From JAAZNF01 sp964561025 (GTDB lineage Bacteria; Myxococcota; B64-G9), in NCBI GenBank assembly GCA_964561025.1, contig CAZLNM010000001.1, forward strand, positions 62,001 through 126,000: a stretch of 64,000 bases of DNA. The letters run 5' to 3'. Position 1 is the stretch's first letter, and each line of letters begins with the position of its first letter. This document shows, in pieces, positions 8,097 through 15,389 of this stretch. The translations under genes were made by a program, and so were the position numbers. The notes below the pieces were generated by a model that did no database searches, was not told the DNA's origin, and saw only the letters and a list, made by a program, of their open reading frames with translations.

Positions 8097-8664
8097 CGTC
8101 CACCACGGTGGACACCGGCGCCGCGGGGAGATCGCCCGCGTCCACGAAGATCTCCACCTTGCCGAAGAAGTTCTTGCGCACCTGGGCCGGAGAGGAGGCC
8201 CCCCGCCGGGACTCGGGGTTGGCCGAGGAACACAAGAGTGGCTTTCCGAACCGCCGCAGCAAGCGCTGCACCTCCGGGTGCTCCGGCTGGCGCACCCCCA
8301 CCTGGCCCGAGCGGCCGGTCAGGGAGCGCCGCAGGTTCGCCGGCAATTCGGGGTGTGGCGGGAACAGGATGGTCAGCGGCCCCGGCCAGAACTTGCGCAC
8401 CAACCGTTCCCGCACCGGGCAGATCTCTGCGGCCACCCGAGATAGCATGCGGGGATCCCCCACCAAGAGCAACGAGGGAGAGCGGGAGGTGCGCCGTTTC
8501 GAAACCAGCAACCGCTCGACCGCCTTCTCCGAGAGCCCGTCGGCCAACAGCCGGTAGTTGCCTCCGACCGGAAAGCACACCAGGCCACCGCGCGAGAGCG
8601 TCTCGCAGATGGCCGCGAGCACCGCATCGTCCGACTCCAGGTTCTTGAAGGGAAGGATCTTCAT
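8017..8664 (-). CDS. YrdC/Sua5-family threonylcarbamoyl-AMP synthase-like protein
   Basis: 215 residues covering the whole YrdC domain. The family's N-terminal 'GG.V.FPV...Y.L' entrance, the substrate loop KRR...SPSLLLVGD, the FWPGPLTI motif and SSANPES are all visible. These enzymes make threonylcarbamoyl-AMP from Thr, bicarbonate and ATP for t6A37 tRNA modification. The usual KxR is 'SKRRTSRSPS', and the first motif has 'GGNYRLL' in place of the more common 'TDTVYGL', so it may be a YciO-type paralogue rather than the housekeeping enzyme. A GGAGG site precedes the ATG. Its 3' end overlaps the YciB-like gene by 80 bp, tail to tail. Confidence 0.8.
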   Translation of the reverse strand: MKILPFKNLESDDAVLAAICETLSRGGLVCFPVGGNYRLLADGLSEKAVERLLVSKRRTSRSPSLLLVGDPRMLSRVAAEICPVRERLVRKFWPGPLTILFPPHPELPANLRRSLTGRSGQVGVRQPEHPEVQRLLRRFGKPLLCSSANPESRRGASSPAQVRKNFFGKVEIFVDAGDLPAAPVSTVVDVKDGRVAVTRPGAVSAEQLAEASGAG

Positions 8665-8727
8665 CTCGCTCCTCCGGACGGCGACTAGAACCAGATCCCG
8701 CGCAGTCTGTCAAATGGGCCCTGCGGG

Positions 8728-8755
8728 TGGACATCCGGGGCCGGGCGGCTATACT
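8728..8755 (+). promoter_or_regulatory. Predicted promoter of the five-gene operon; leaderless first gene
   Basis: TGGACA (5 of 6), 16-bp spacer, TATACT (5 of 6). The -10 ends 6 nt before the ATG at 8762, so transcription should start at or within a base or two of the start codon. Confidence 0.55.
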
Positions 8756-8761
8756 CGGGCC

Positions 8762-9757
8762 ATGGTGGCCCGTTTGCTTTCGAGAACCCGCCTGTCCGGG
8801 GTCCTGGTGGCGACCGTTTTTTTCGGGTTGGCGCTGGCCGCCTGGGGCGTCGGGAGCTGGCTCGCCCCGGCGGTTGACACCAGCTACCTTGCGCTGCAGC
8901 AGCGTTCGGACGATCTCCACCGGTGGAGCCTCGTGCTGTTCTCGGCCGCGGCGGCGGGCCTTCTGGTTGGGTTTTTGGGAGCGCTACTGCTGCGAAGGCG
9001 TCGCTGGCTGGGGATGTCCTTTCGGGTCGTGCTGCTGGCCTCGCCGCTTCTCGCGGCCGGGACCCTGGCGAGCGTGACCGCCTTCGATGGCCTCATCGAG
9101 CGTCGCGGCACCGAGGGCCAATGGCTCCTTCATGAATCTTCGCTGGCGGGGGCGGTGGGCCCGTACCTGGGCCGCTGGTCGGAGAGCGAGCCTGGAGTGG
9201 CCAGCGACGCGCTCCCGGACGGGGACTTCATCACGCTGGATCGATTCACTCTGGCGCGCAAAAGGCCCGACGGCACCTTCCGCTGGGTGCGGGAGCGCCC
9301 GGCGCGGATTCCGGCGCACCTCCTGGTCGCCGGCGACGAGGTGCTGGTGACCGGTCCGGGGCCCGACTACCCCGATGATCTGGTCGTGGCCGGCTTCGCC
9401 CTGGAGGACGGCCGGGAACGCTTCGCCTATCACTGGCTCGGCGATCGATTACTCTCGCCAGCCTTGGAGAGGGACGGTCTGCTGCTGTGCTCGGTGCGTC
9501 CCTCGTCCGCGACCTTGCGGCTCCTGCGCTGGCCGCTCCCCGAGCCCGCCTGGATCCTTTCGCTGCCGGCCCCGCCAGACATCCCGCCGCGCCTCGACGC
9601 CGGGGAGGCGGTGCTGGCGATGCGCGGTGAGGTGTGGCGCCTGGAGCGCGCGACGGGCCGGATCCGGGAGCGGCGCAACGCCTGCCGGCCGCCGACCGGA
9701 GAAGTGGCCTGCGACGGCGACCGCGTCGGGGCCTGGCACCCTGGAGACAAGCCATGA
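8762..9757 (+). CDS. Membrane protein with a beta-propeller-like periplasmic domain
   Basis: 331 residues from the ATG at 8762. Three transmembrane helices lie in the first 115 residues (about 12-32, 57-77 and 85-108). The remaining 215 residues are beta-rich, with repeated 'L..G.V.R.....G' strands reminiscent of a PQQ/quinoprotein-like propeller, but no blade motif is complete. It is the first gene of a tightly overlapping set; its TGA overlaps the next ATG (ATGA). No Shine-Dalgarno precedes the ATG. Family not recognised. Confidence 0.75.
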   Translation: MVARLLSRTRLSGVLVATVFFGLALAAWGVGSWLAPAVDTSYLALQQRSDDLHRWSLVLFSAAAAGLLVGFLGALLLRRRRWLGMSFRVVLLASPLLAAGTLASVTAFDGLIERRGTEGQWLLHESSLAGAVGPYLGRWSESEPGVASDALPDGDFITLDRFTLARKRPDGTFRWVRERPARIPAHLLVAGDEVLVTGPGPDYPDDLVVAGFALEDGRERFAYHWLGDRLLSPALERDGLLLCSVRPSSATLRLLRWPLPEPAWILSLPAPPDIPPRLDAGEAVLAMRGEVWRLERATGRIRERRNACRPPTGEVACDGDRVGAWHPGDKP

Positions 9758-10512
9758 GCGAGATGCGCCAGCAGGAGATGTTCGACGACGTGTTGAGCAA
9801 GGCGCGCGAGCTGGTCCGCGCCGAACGCAGCGCGGAGGCGCGCCGGCTCATGGAGCAGGCGTTGCGGAAGACGCCCGAGAACCGGCGGCTCATGGCGGCG
9901 CTGGCCGACCTCCATTACCGGGAGCAGCGGTTCCGCGAGGCGGCGGCGCTGGCCGGGGCCATCCTGCGCCGGGATCCCAACGACCCCCGCGCCCTGGTGT
10001 TGATGGGCAACGTTCTTTGCGAGCGCCGCAAGCCACGGGAGGCGCTGTCCTATTTCGAGCTGGCGCTCAAGGTGGCGGAGACCGACTACCTGTGGCTGCG
10101 CCTGGCCCGCTGCCACCTGGACCTGCGCGAACCGGCCCAGGCCCTGGCCGCGCTGGGCCGGGCCGAGACCCTGGGCGGCGCAAGCCGGGATTCACTGCGG
10201 TTGCAGGCCGAGGCGGCGCGCCAGAGCAACGACAGCGCGCTGGAGCAGGACACCTTCCGGCGCGCTCTGGAGTTGGCGCCGTCCGATCCGCGTGACTTCG
10301 CCGAGTTCTGGCTCCCGCTGCTCCAGGATCTGCCGCCCCGGCGAGCCCTGATCCTGTCCGAGCGGCTGCGGGAGAGACCCGGGCAGGAAACCAACCCGGA
10401 GCTCATCCGGCTGGAGGCGCGCCTGCTGCGCCGGCTGCGAGACCATCAGGCCGCGGCGGCCCGCGAGCGCCTCTTGCCGCCGCCCGTTTCGGAGGGAGCC
10501 CGAGATGCCTGA
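9754..10512 (+). CDS. TPR protein
   Basis: 252 residues beginning at the ATG that overlaps the upstream stop. It is made almost entirely of TPR-type helix pairs: 'ALADLHYREQRFREAAALAGAIL', 'LMGNVLCERRKPREALSYFELALK' (shortened) and related copies to about residue 190, then a looser helical tail. There is no signal peptide, so it is probably a cytoplasmic scaffold. Translationally coupled at both ends: it overlaps the E1-like gene by 8 bp. The context, between a membrane protein and an E1-like enzyme, suggests an adaptor role, which is inference only. Confidence 0.8.
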   Translation: MSEMRQQEMFDDVLSKARELVRAERSAEARRLMEQALRKTPENRRLMAALADLHYREQRFREAAALAGAILRRDPNDPRALVLMGNVLCERRKPREALSYFELALKVAETDYLWLRLARCHLDLREPAQALAALGRAETLGGASRDSLRLQAEAARQSNDSALEQDTFRRALELAPSDPRDFAEFWLPLLQDLPPRRALILSERLRERPGQETNPELIRLEARLLRRLRDHQAAAARERLLPPPVSEGARDA

Positions 10513-11284
10513 GAGCCTCACGGAACGCTTCAGCCGTCAGGAGCTCTTCGCCCCCATCGGGCCGGAGGGACAGCGGCGCATCGCCTCGGCGCGGGTGGTG
10601 CTGATCGGATGCGGCGCGCTGGGCAGCACGCTGGCCAACACCCTGGTGCGCGCGGGCGTGGGCGAGCTGGACATCGTGGACGACGATCGGCTCGAGTGGT
10701 CCAACCTCCAGCGCCAGACCCTGTTCGAGGAGGACCACGTGCGCCAGGGCCTGCTCAAGGCCGAGGCCGCCCGAAAAGTCCTCGCGCGCATCAATCCAGC
10801 GGTGCGCATGGTGGCCCACCTGGAGCGGCTGAAGGCGGACAACGTTCAGAACCTCATCGGCAGGCCTCAGGTGGTTTTGGACGCCACCGACAACTTCCAG
10901 ACCCGGTACCTGATCAACGACTATTGCGTTCGCGAGAACTTGCCGTGGATCTACGGCGGCTGCGCCGCGGCCTACGGCACCTCGCTCAGCGTGATCCCTG
11001 GACGCACCCCCTGCTTACGCTGCCTGTTCCCGGAACCTCCCACCGGTGGCACCGAGCTGACCTGCCACCAGGTGGGCATCATCGGGCCCATCGCCCACCT
11101 GGTGGCGTCGATCCAGGGGGCCGAGGCCCTCAAGATCCTGAGCGGCCATCCCGAAGCGATCCGGCCCCGCCTGGTCACGGTCGATCTATGGAACGACCAG
11201 TTCCTGTCCCTTCCGCTCGCCGAGCGGGATCCGGAGTGTCCTTGTTGCGGGCGGCGAAACTTCGTCTTCCTGGAGACGGCATGA
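10505..11284 (+). CDS. ThiF/MoeB/HesA-family E1-like adenylyltransferase
   Basis: 259 residues, a complete E1-like fold. The nucleotide-binding glycine-rich loop GCGALGS, the acidic strand DIVDDDRLEWSNLQRQ and DATDNFQTR are all as in ThiF/MoeB. Two zinc-binding pairs are present, C-L-R-C near residue 171 and C-P-C-C near 249. Family members adenylate the C-terminal Gly-Gly of a ubiquitin-like sulfur carrier (ThiS, MoaD) or act on other substrates. No such carrier, thiazole or molybdopterin gene is seen in the window. It sits between a TPR protein and a sigma factor, overlapping both. The partner is unknown. Confidence 0.9.
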   Translation: MPESLTERFSRQELFAPIGPEGQRRIASARVVLIGCGALGSTLANTLVRAGVGELDIVDDDRLEWSNLQRQTLFEEDHVRQGLLKAEAARKVLARINPAVRMVAHLERLKADNVQNLIGRPQVVLDATDNFQTRYLINDYCVRENLPWIYGGCAAAYGTSLSVIPGRTPCLRCLFPEPPTGGTELTCHQVGIIGPIAHLVASIQGAEALKILSGHPEAIRPRLVTVDLWNDQFLSLPLAERDPECPCCGRRNFVFLETA

Positions 11285-12921
11285 AGGCGGTCCACCTGTC
11301 CGGCGCGCAGCAGCGGCTGCTGGGTCTGGCGCAGCGGCAGGGGTTCGTGACCCTGGACGACCTGGCGAAACAGCTCCCCGGCGATGGTACGGTGGAGGAT
11401 ACACTGGCGCTCCTGGACGCGCTGGAGCGGCAGCACCTACCTGTCCGCTCGCAGGCCCCCACCCCGGCTTCTCCGGCGCAGGGTCTCAACAAGCCCCTGG
11501 GACGAGAAGAGGAGGCGGAGCTGGCACGGCGGATCCAGCGGGGACGCCACCGCAGCCTGCGCGCGGCGGCCCGGGCGCCGGCCACCATCCGGCGCCTGCT
11601 GCGCGCCGCCGATCAGGTGCGTGCCGGAAGCTGCTCGGCGTGGGCCCTGCTGCATGACTTCGAGTCCGCCGAGCCGGAGCAGGACGAGGAAAAAGCCGTG
11701 GAGAAGATTCGTATGCTGGCCGATCAGCTCCGGGCCCTGCAGGCGCGGCGCCGGGCGTTGTGGCCGGATCGCCGCACCCGGCTGCTCACCCGCGAGCGGT
11801 TCGAAGATCTGGCCGGCATCGAGGAAGAGATCGCCCGCGAGTTGCTGCGCCTCGATCTGCGGGACACATTCCTGGAGCGGCTGCTGCGGCCGCTCCGGGC
11901 GGACGCGGCGCGCCTCGAGATGGCGCGCGAGCGGCTGCGCCGCATCGAGCGCGAGGCGGAGCTTTCAGCGGGAGATCTGGGCGACTTCGCGGAAACGCCC
12001 GAGCGGATGGTGCGGCGGCGCCTGAAGGCCACCCGAAGCCCGGCGGGGAGCCGGCGGACTTGGCTGGCGCAGTTCAAGCGCGCGCGGCGGGATATCGGTT
12101 GCGCCAGCCGGCGCGCCGGCCTGCCACCCCGGGATCTCGCGGCCGTGGGCGCGGAGATTCGCGCGGGAGGCGAGGAGGCCACCGCGGCCCGCAACCGCCT
12201 GCTCACCGCCCACCAGAAACTGGTGATGACCATCGCCCGCCGCTACCCCGCGCGCGGCCTCGACTTCTTCGACCTGGTCCAGGAAGGCAACCTGGGCCTG
12301 GTTCGGGCCGCCGATCGCTTCGATCCCGAACGAGGCTTCCGGTTCGCCACCTATGCATCCTGGTGGGTGCGCCAGAGCATCGGGCGCCTGCTGGCGGAGC
12401 AAGGCGGGCCGGTCCGCATCCCCCCCCACGTGCAGGAGGCGCTGCACAAGCTCAACCGCCTGTCGCGCCGGGTGGTGCTCCAGACCGGCCGTGAACCGGG
12501 CGTGGAGGAGCTGGCCCGGCGCCTGAACAAGTCGCCGGAGCGCATCCGGGAGATCCTGGGCGCCGGGATCCGCCCGGTCTCGGTGGACGCGCCGCAGGGA
12601 GACGACCCCGATGGCGCCAGCCTGCTCGATTTCCTGCCGGACCCCCACGCCGGGCCCGACGAGGAGGCCGATCACACGGTGCGCCTGGAGGCGCTGAGCG
12701 GCGCGCTCTCGGCGCTCAACCTGCGCGAACGCGAGATCCTGCTGCTGCGCTTTCGCGACGGTCTGACGTTGCAGGAGGTGGGGGAACAGTTCGGGCTCAC
12801 CCGAGAGCGAACCCGCCAACTCCAGGAGCAGGCCATCCGCCGGCTCCGCCAGCGCATCCGCGCCGACCTGCTGCGGCGCCTGGTCCACGACGGCCGGCGC
12901 GAGTCGAAAGGAAAGCGATGA
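11281..12921 (+). CDS. Divergent RpoD-like (group 2) sigma-70 factor
   Basis: 546 residues from the ATG that overlaps the E1-like stop (ATGA). The start shows a region 1.1-like winged-helix motif (AQRQGFVTLDDLAKQL). A long charged, Arg-rich central section fills the place of the RpoD non-conserved region. Regions 2.1-2.4 begin near residue 311 (HQKLVMTIARRY, DLVQEGNLGLVRAADRF, FATYASWWVRQ). Region 3 follows (IPPHVQEALHKL), then region 4 from residue 480 with a helix-turn-helix (LTLQEVGEQFGLTRERTRQ). Primary sigma factors have stricter wording in 2.3/2.4 (FSTYATWWIRQAI); here several positions differ, so an alternative vegetative-type sigma is more likely than the housekeeping RpoD. The overlap with neighbours suggests a dedicated regulator. 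Confidence 0.85.
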   Translation: MKAVHLSGAQQRLLGLAQRQGFVTLDDLAKQLPGDGTVEDTLALLDALERQHLPVRSQAPTPASPAQGLNKPLGREEEAELARRIQRGRHRSLRAAARAPATIRRLLRAADQVRAGSCSAWALLHDFESAEPEQDEEKAVEKIRMLADQLRALQARRRALWPDRRTRLLTRERFEDLAGIEEEIARELLRLDLRDTFLERLLRPLRADAARLEMARERLRRIEREAELSAGDLGDFAETPERMVRRRLKATRSPAGSRRTWLAQFKRARRDIGCASRRAGLPPRDLAAVGAEIRAGGEEATAARNRLLTAHQKLVMTIARRYPARGLDFFDLVQEGNLGLVRAADRFDPERGFRFATYASWWVRQSIGRLLAEQGGPVRIPPHVQEALHKLNRLSRRVVLQTGREPGVEELARRLNKSPERIREILGAGIRPVSVDAPQGDDPDGASLLDFLPDPHAGPDEEADHTVRLEALSGALSALNLREREILLLRFRDGLTLQEVGEQFGLTRERTRQLQEQAIRRLRQRIRADLLRRLVHDGRRESKGKR

Positions 12922-14861
12922 CCCCGGAGACGCTGGCCGCAGACCAGCGGCGCCGGACGACGTTGGGCGCCCTCCTGGCGCTCGTGGTGACCACGGTCTT
13001 CCTGAGCGGGATCGGCGGCGTCTTCCTCTTCGACGACCGCCTCGCCATCGTCCAGAACACGGGGTTGCGCTCGCTGTGGCCACCCGGCCCGGCGGCGTTC
13101 CCCAGCGTCGATTGCACCGCGGCCAACCGGCCGGTGCTGGCGTACACCCTGGCCGTGAACTACGCCATCTCCGGCCTGGCGCCCTGGAGCTACCACCTCG
13201 GCAACATCCTCATCCACGCGCTGTCGACCCTGCTGCTCTTCGGGCTGTTGCGCCGGACGTTGGGTCGCCCCCCCCTGGCCGCGACCTTCGGTTCGCACGC
13301 CGACGGGCTGGCCTTCGCCGTGGCGCTGTTGTTCGGGCTTCACCCGCTGCAGACCGAATCGGTCACCTACGTCATGGGTCGGGCCGAGTCCTTGATGGGG
13401 CTGTTCTTCCTCCTGGCCTTCTACGCCGCCGCGCGCTCGCTCGATCACCCGCGGCCCCGGCGCTGGCAGGCGCTCTCGGTGATCGCCTGCCTGCTGGCGC
13501 TGGGCGCCAAGGAGGCGGCCGCCACGGCGCCGCTGCTGATCGTGCTGTACGAGCTGACCTTCGGCGATGCGCAACCTCGCCAGCTATGGCGCCGGCGGCG
13601 CTGGTTCTACCTGGCCCTGGCCGCGACCTGGGTGCCCGCCGCCCTGCTAGTGCTCGGTCATCCCCACCAGGCGTCGATCGGGTTTCATCTGGGGGTCTCG
13701 CCAACCGACTATGCCCTCACCCAGGCCGGCGTGTTGCTGTATTACCTGCGGCGCGTGTTCTGGCCCTGGCCGCTCGTGCTCGATCTCGACTGGCCCCTGG
13801 CCCGCGGTCCCGCCGACTTCATGCCAGCGGCCCTGGTGGTGCTGCCGCTGCTCCTCGCGACGCTGTGGGGCCTGGCCCGCCGCTCGCCCCTTGGGTTTCT
13901 CGGCGCCTGGTTCTTCGGGATTCTGGCCCCCTCTTCGAGCTTCGTTCCCATCGTCACCGAGGTGGCGGCCGAGCACCGCATGTACCTGCCACTAATCGCA
14001 CCCCTCACCGTGGTGGTGCTTTGCGCTTTCCGGGTCGGCTCGCTCCTCTCATCTTGGATGAGCACGGCCACGATCCGCCGGCTGGGCCTGGCGGCTCTCT
14101 TTGTTGGCGCCACGCTGCTTTCGGTGCTCAGCGTCCGGCGCAACCTGGAATACCGCGACGAGGTGCGCCTGTGGCAGAAAAACGCGGAGCACGCTCCGCA
14201 CAGCGCCCGGGTGCTGCTCTCACTGGGTTTTGCCCAGGAACGCGCTGGCAAACCAGGCGATGCGGAACAGACCTACCGCCGCGCGCTCGTCCTGGATCCA
14301 CGCTCGGCGTCGCTGCGCAACAACCTGGCCCTCCTGTTGTGGGAGCGCGGGGAACGCGATGACGCCGCGCGGCTGCTGCGGGAAGCGCTGGACATCGAGC
14401 CGGAACACTTCGAGAGCCTGAACTCCCTCGGCCTGCTCCTGGCCGAGCTGGGACAGCTGGACGCCGCGGTGGAGCACCTGGAGCGCTCGCTGGCCTCTCC
14501 GCTGCACTCCGCCCGCAGCTACACCCTGCTCAACCTGGGCCGCCTGCTGCTTCGCCGAGCGCGGGATACGGACCTCGAGCGCGCCGAGAGGGTGCTGCGG
14601 CAGGCCATCCGAGAGGAAGCGGAGTTCGACGCCGGGGCGCGCTTCTGGCTGGCCCGGACGCTGGAGGAACAAGACCGAAGGGGAGAGGCGCTGCAGCAAT
14701 TGGAGGAGCTGACGCGCCGTCTGCCACGCGAAAGCACGCTGCACTTCGCGCGGTCCCGAGTGTTGCTGCGCCTCGGGATGCCCGGGGAGGCGTTGCAGGC
14801 GTGGCGCCTGGGATTCGCTCTCCTACCCGACCCGTTCGGTCCGTGGCGAGATCCGAGCTAG
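12918..14861 (+). CDS. TMTC-like GT-C membrane protein with C-terminal TPRs
   Basis: 647 residues. The first about 400 are polytopic (around ten helices), with the early DD pair (FLFDDRLAIVQN), RPVLAYTLAVNY, and a luminal EHRMYLPL motif, as in TMTC/DUF1736-type GT-C glycosyltransferases that use lipid-linked sugar donors. Residues 415-640 carry TPR repeats (LLSLGFAQERAGKPGDAEQT and similar). Bacterial homologues are often annotated 'tetratricopeptide repeat protein' and are poorly understood. Its start overlaps the sigma-factor stop, and its own stop overlaps the opposing GNAT gene by 4 bp. Confidence 0.8.
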   Translation: MTPETLAADQRRRTTLGALLALVVTTVFLSGIGGVFLFDDRLAIVQNTGLRSLWPPGPAAFPSVDCTAANRPVLAYTLAVNYAISGLAPWSYHLGNILIHALSTLLLFGLLRRTLGRPPLAATFGSHADGLAFAVALLFGLHPLQTESVTYVMGRAESLMGLFFLLAFYAAARSLDHPRPRRWQALSVIACLLALGAKEAAATAPLLIVLYELTFGDAQPRQLWRRRRWFYLALAATWVPAALLVLGHPHQASIGFHLGVSPTDYALTQAGVLLYYLRRVFWPWPLVLDLDWPLARGPADFMPAALVVLPLLLATLWGLARRSPLGFLGAWFFGILAPSSSFVPIVTEVAAEHRMYLPLIAPLTVVVLCAFRVGSLLSSWMSTATIRRLGLAALFVGATLLSVLSVRRNLEYRDEVRLWQKNAEHAPHSARVLLSLGFAQERAGKPGDAEQTYRRALVLDPRSASLRNNLALLLWERGERDDAARLLREALDIEPEHFESLNSLGLLLAELGQLDAAVEHLERSLASPLHSARSYTLLNLGRLLLRRARDTDLERAERVLRQAIREEAEFDAGARFWLARTLEEQDRRGEALQQLEELTRRLPRESTLHFARSRVLLRLGMPGEALQAWRLGFALLPDPFGPWRDPS

Positions 14862-15352
14862 CCCTTATCGCCCGTTAGCGAGCCTGCCATGCGCAGCGCC
14901 GGTTGCCCCCCCGAGTACCACCCGTGGGCTGGATCGATCACCCGGAACCCGTGCCGCGCGAAGAAGGCCAGGGCGGCGTGGTTGGTCCGGGCGCAGGTGA
15001 GCTGAAGCTCTCGGATGACCCGCTCGCGGCCGAGATCCCGGGCCAGTTCGCGGGCGCGCTCCATGAGCCGGGTGCCGATCCCCTGGCGCCGGGCCTCGGG
15101 CACCACCGCCAACGCCAGCACATCCCCGACCCAGGAATCGGACCGCGAGTCCTTGCCGGACCACGGGATGAAGCCAATCATCACGAAGCCCAGCACGCGC
15201 TCCTCGCCATGAGCAAGGTAGGTCTGTACACCCGGAGAGGCGAAGAAGCGCGGCAGGATGCGGGCGTAGTCGCCGTACTGCGAGAAAACCTCGGCCGCGA
15301 TGCGGCGCACCGCGGAGACGTCGGCCGGCTTCGCCGCTTCGATGTGGATCAT
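14858..15352 (-). CDS. GNAT-family N-acetyltransferase
   Basis: 164 residues, a complete GNAT fold. The acetyl-CoA-binding core is clear: LALAVVPEARRQGIGTRLM, the R/Q-x-x-G-x-G/A loop, then the late LTCARTNHAALAFFARHGF motif B. RimI-like proteins act on protein N-termini, but small-molecule acetyltransferases look the same; the substrate cannot be told. The start at 15352 (MIHIEAAKPADV) was chosen because the frame upstream runs into the VWA gene and the family normally begins right at 'IR.A...D'. It follows the Bat-like cluster on the same strand by 37 bp. Confidence 0.85.
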   Translation of the reverse strand: MIHIEAAKPADVSAVRRIAAEVFSQYGDYARILPRFFASPGVQTYLAHGEERVLGFVMIGFIPWSGKDSRSDSWVGDVLALAVVPEARRQGIGTRLMERARELARDLGRERVIRELQLTCARTNHAALAFFARHGFRVIDPAHGWYSGGQPALRMAGSLTGDKG

Positions 15353-15389
15353 GCACGTGCCTCCCGATTCCCAGGCCGGGGAGATCCGC

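Noticed and set aside
10609..11280. Upstream extension of the sigma-factor frame
   Set aside because: It overlaps the E1-like gene fully and is Arg/Gly/Pro-rich shadow; the ATG at 11281 overlaps the previous stop.
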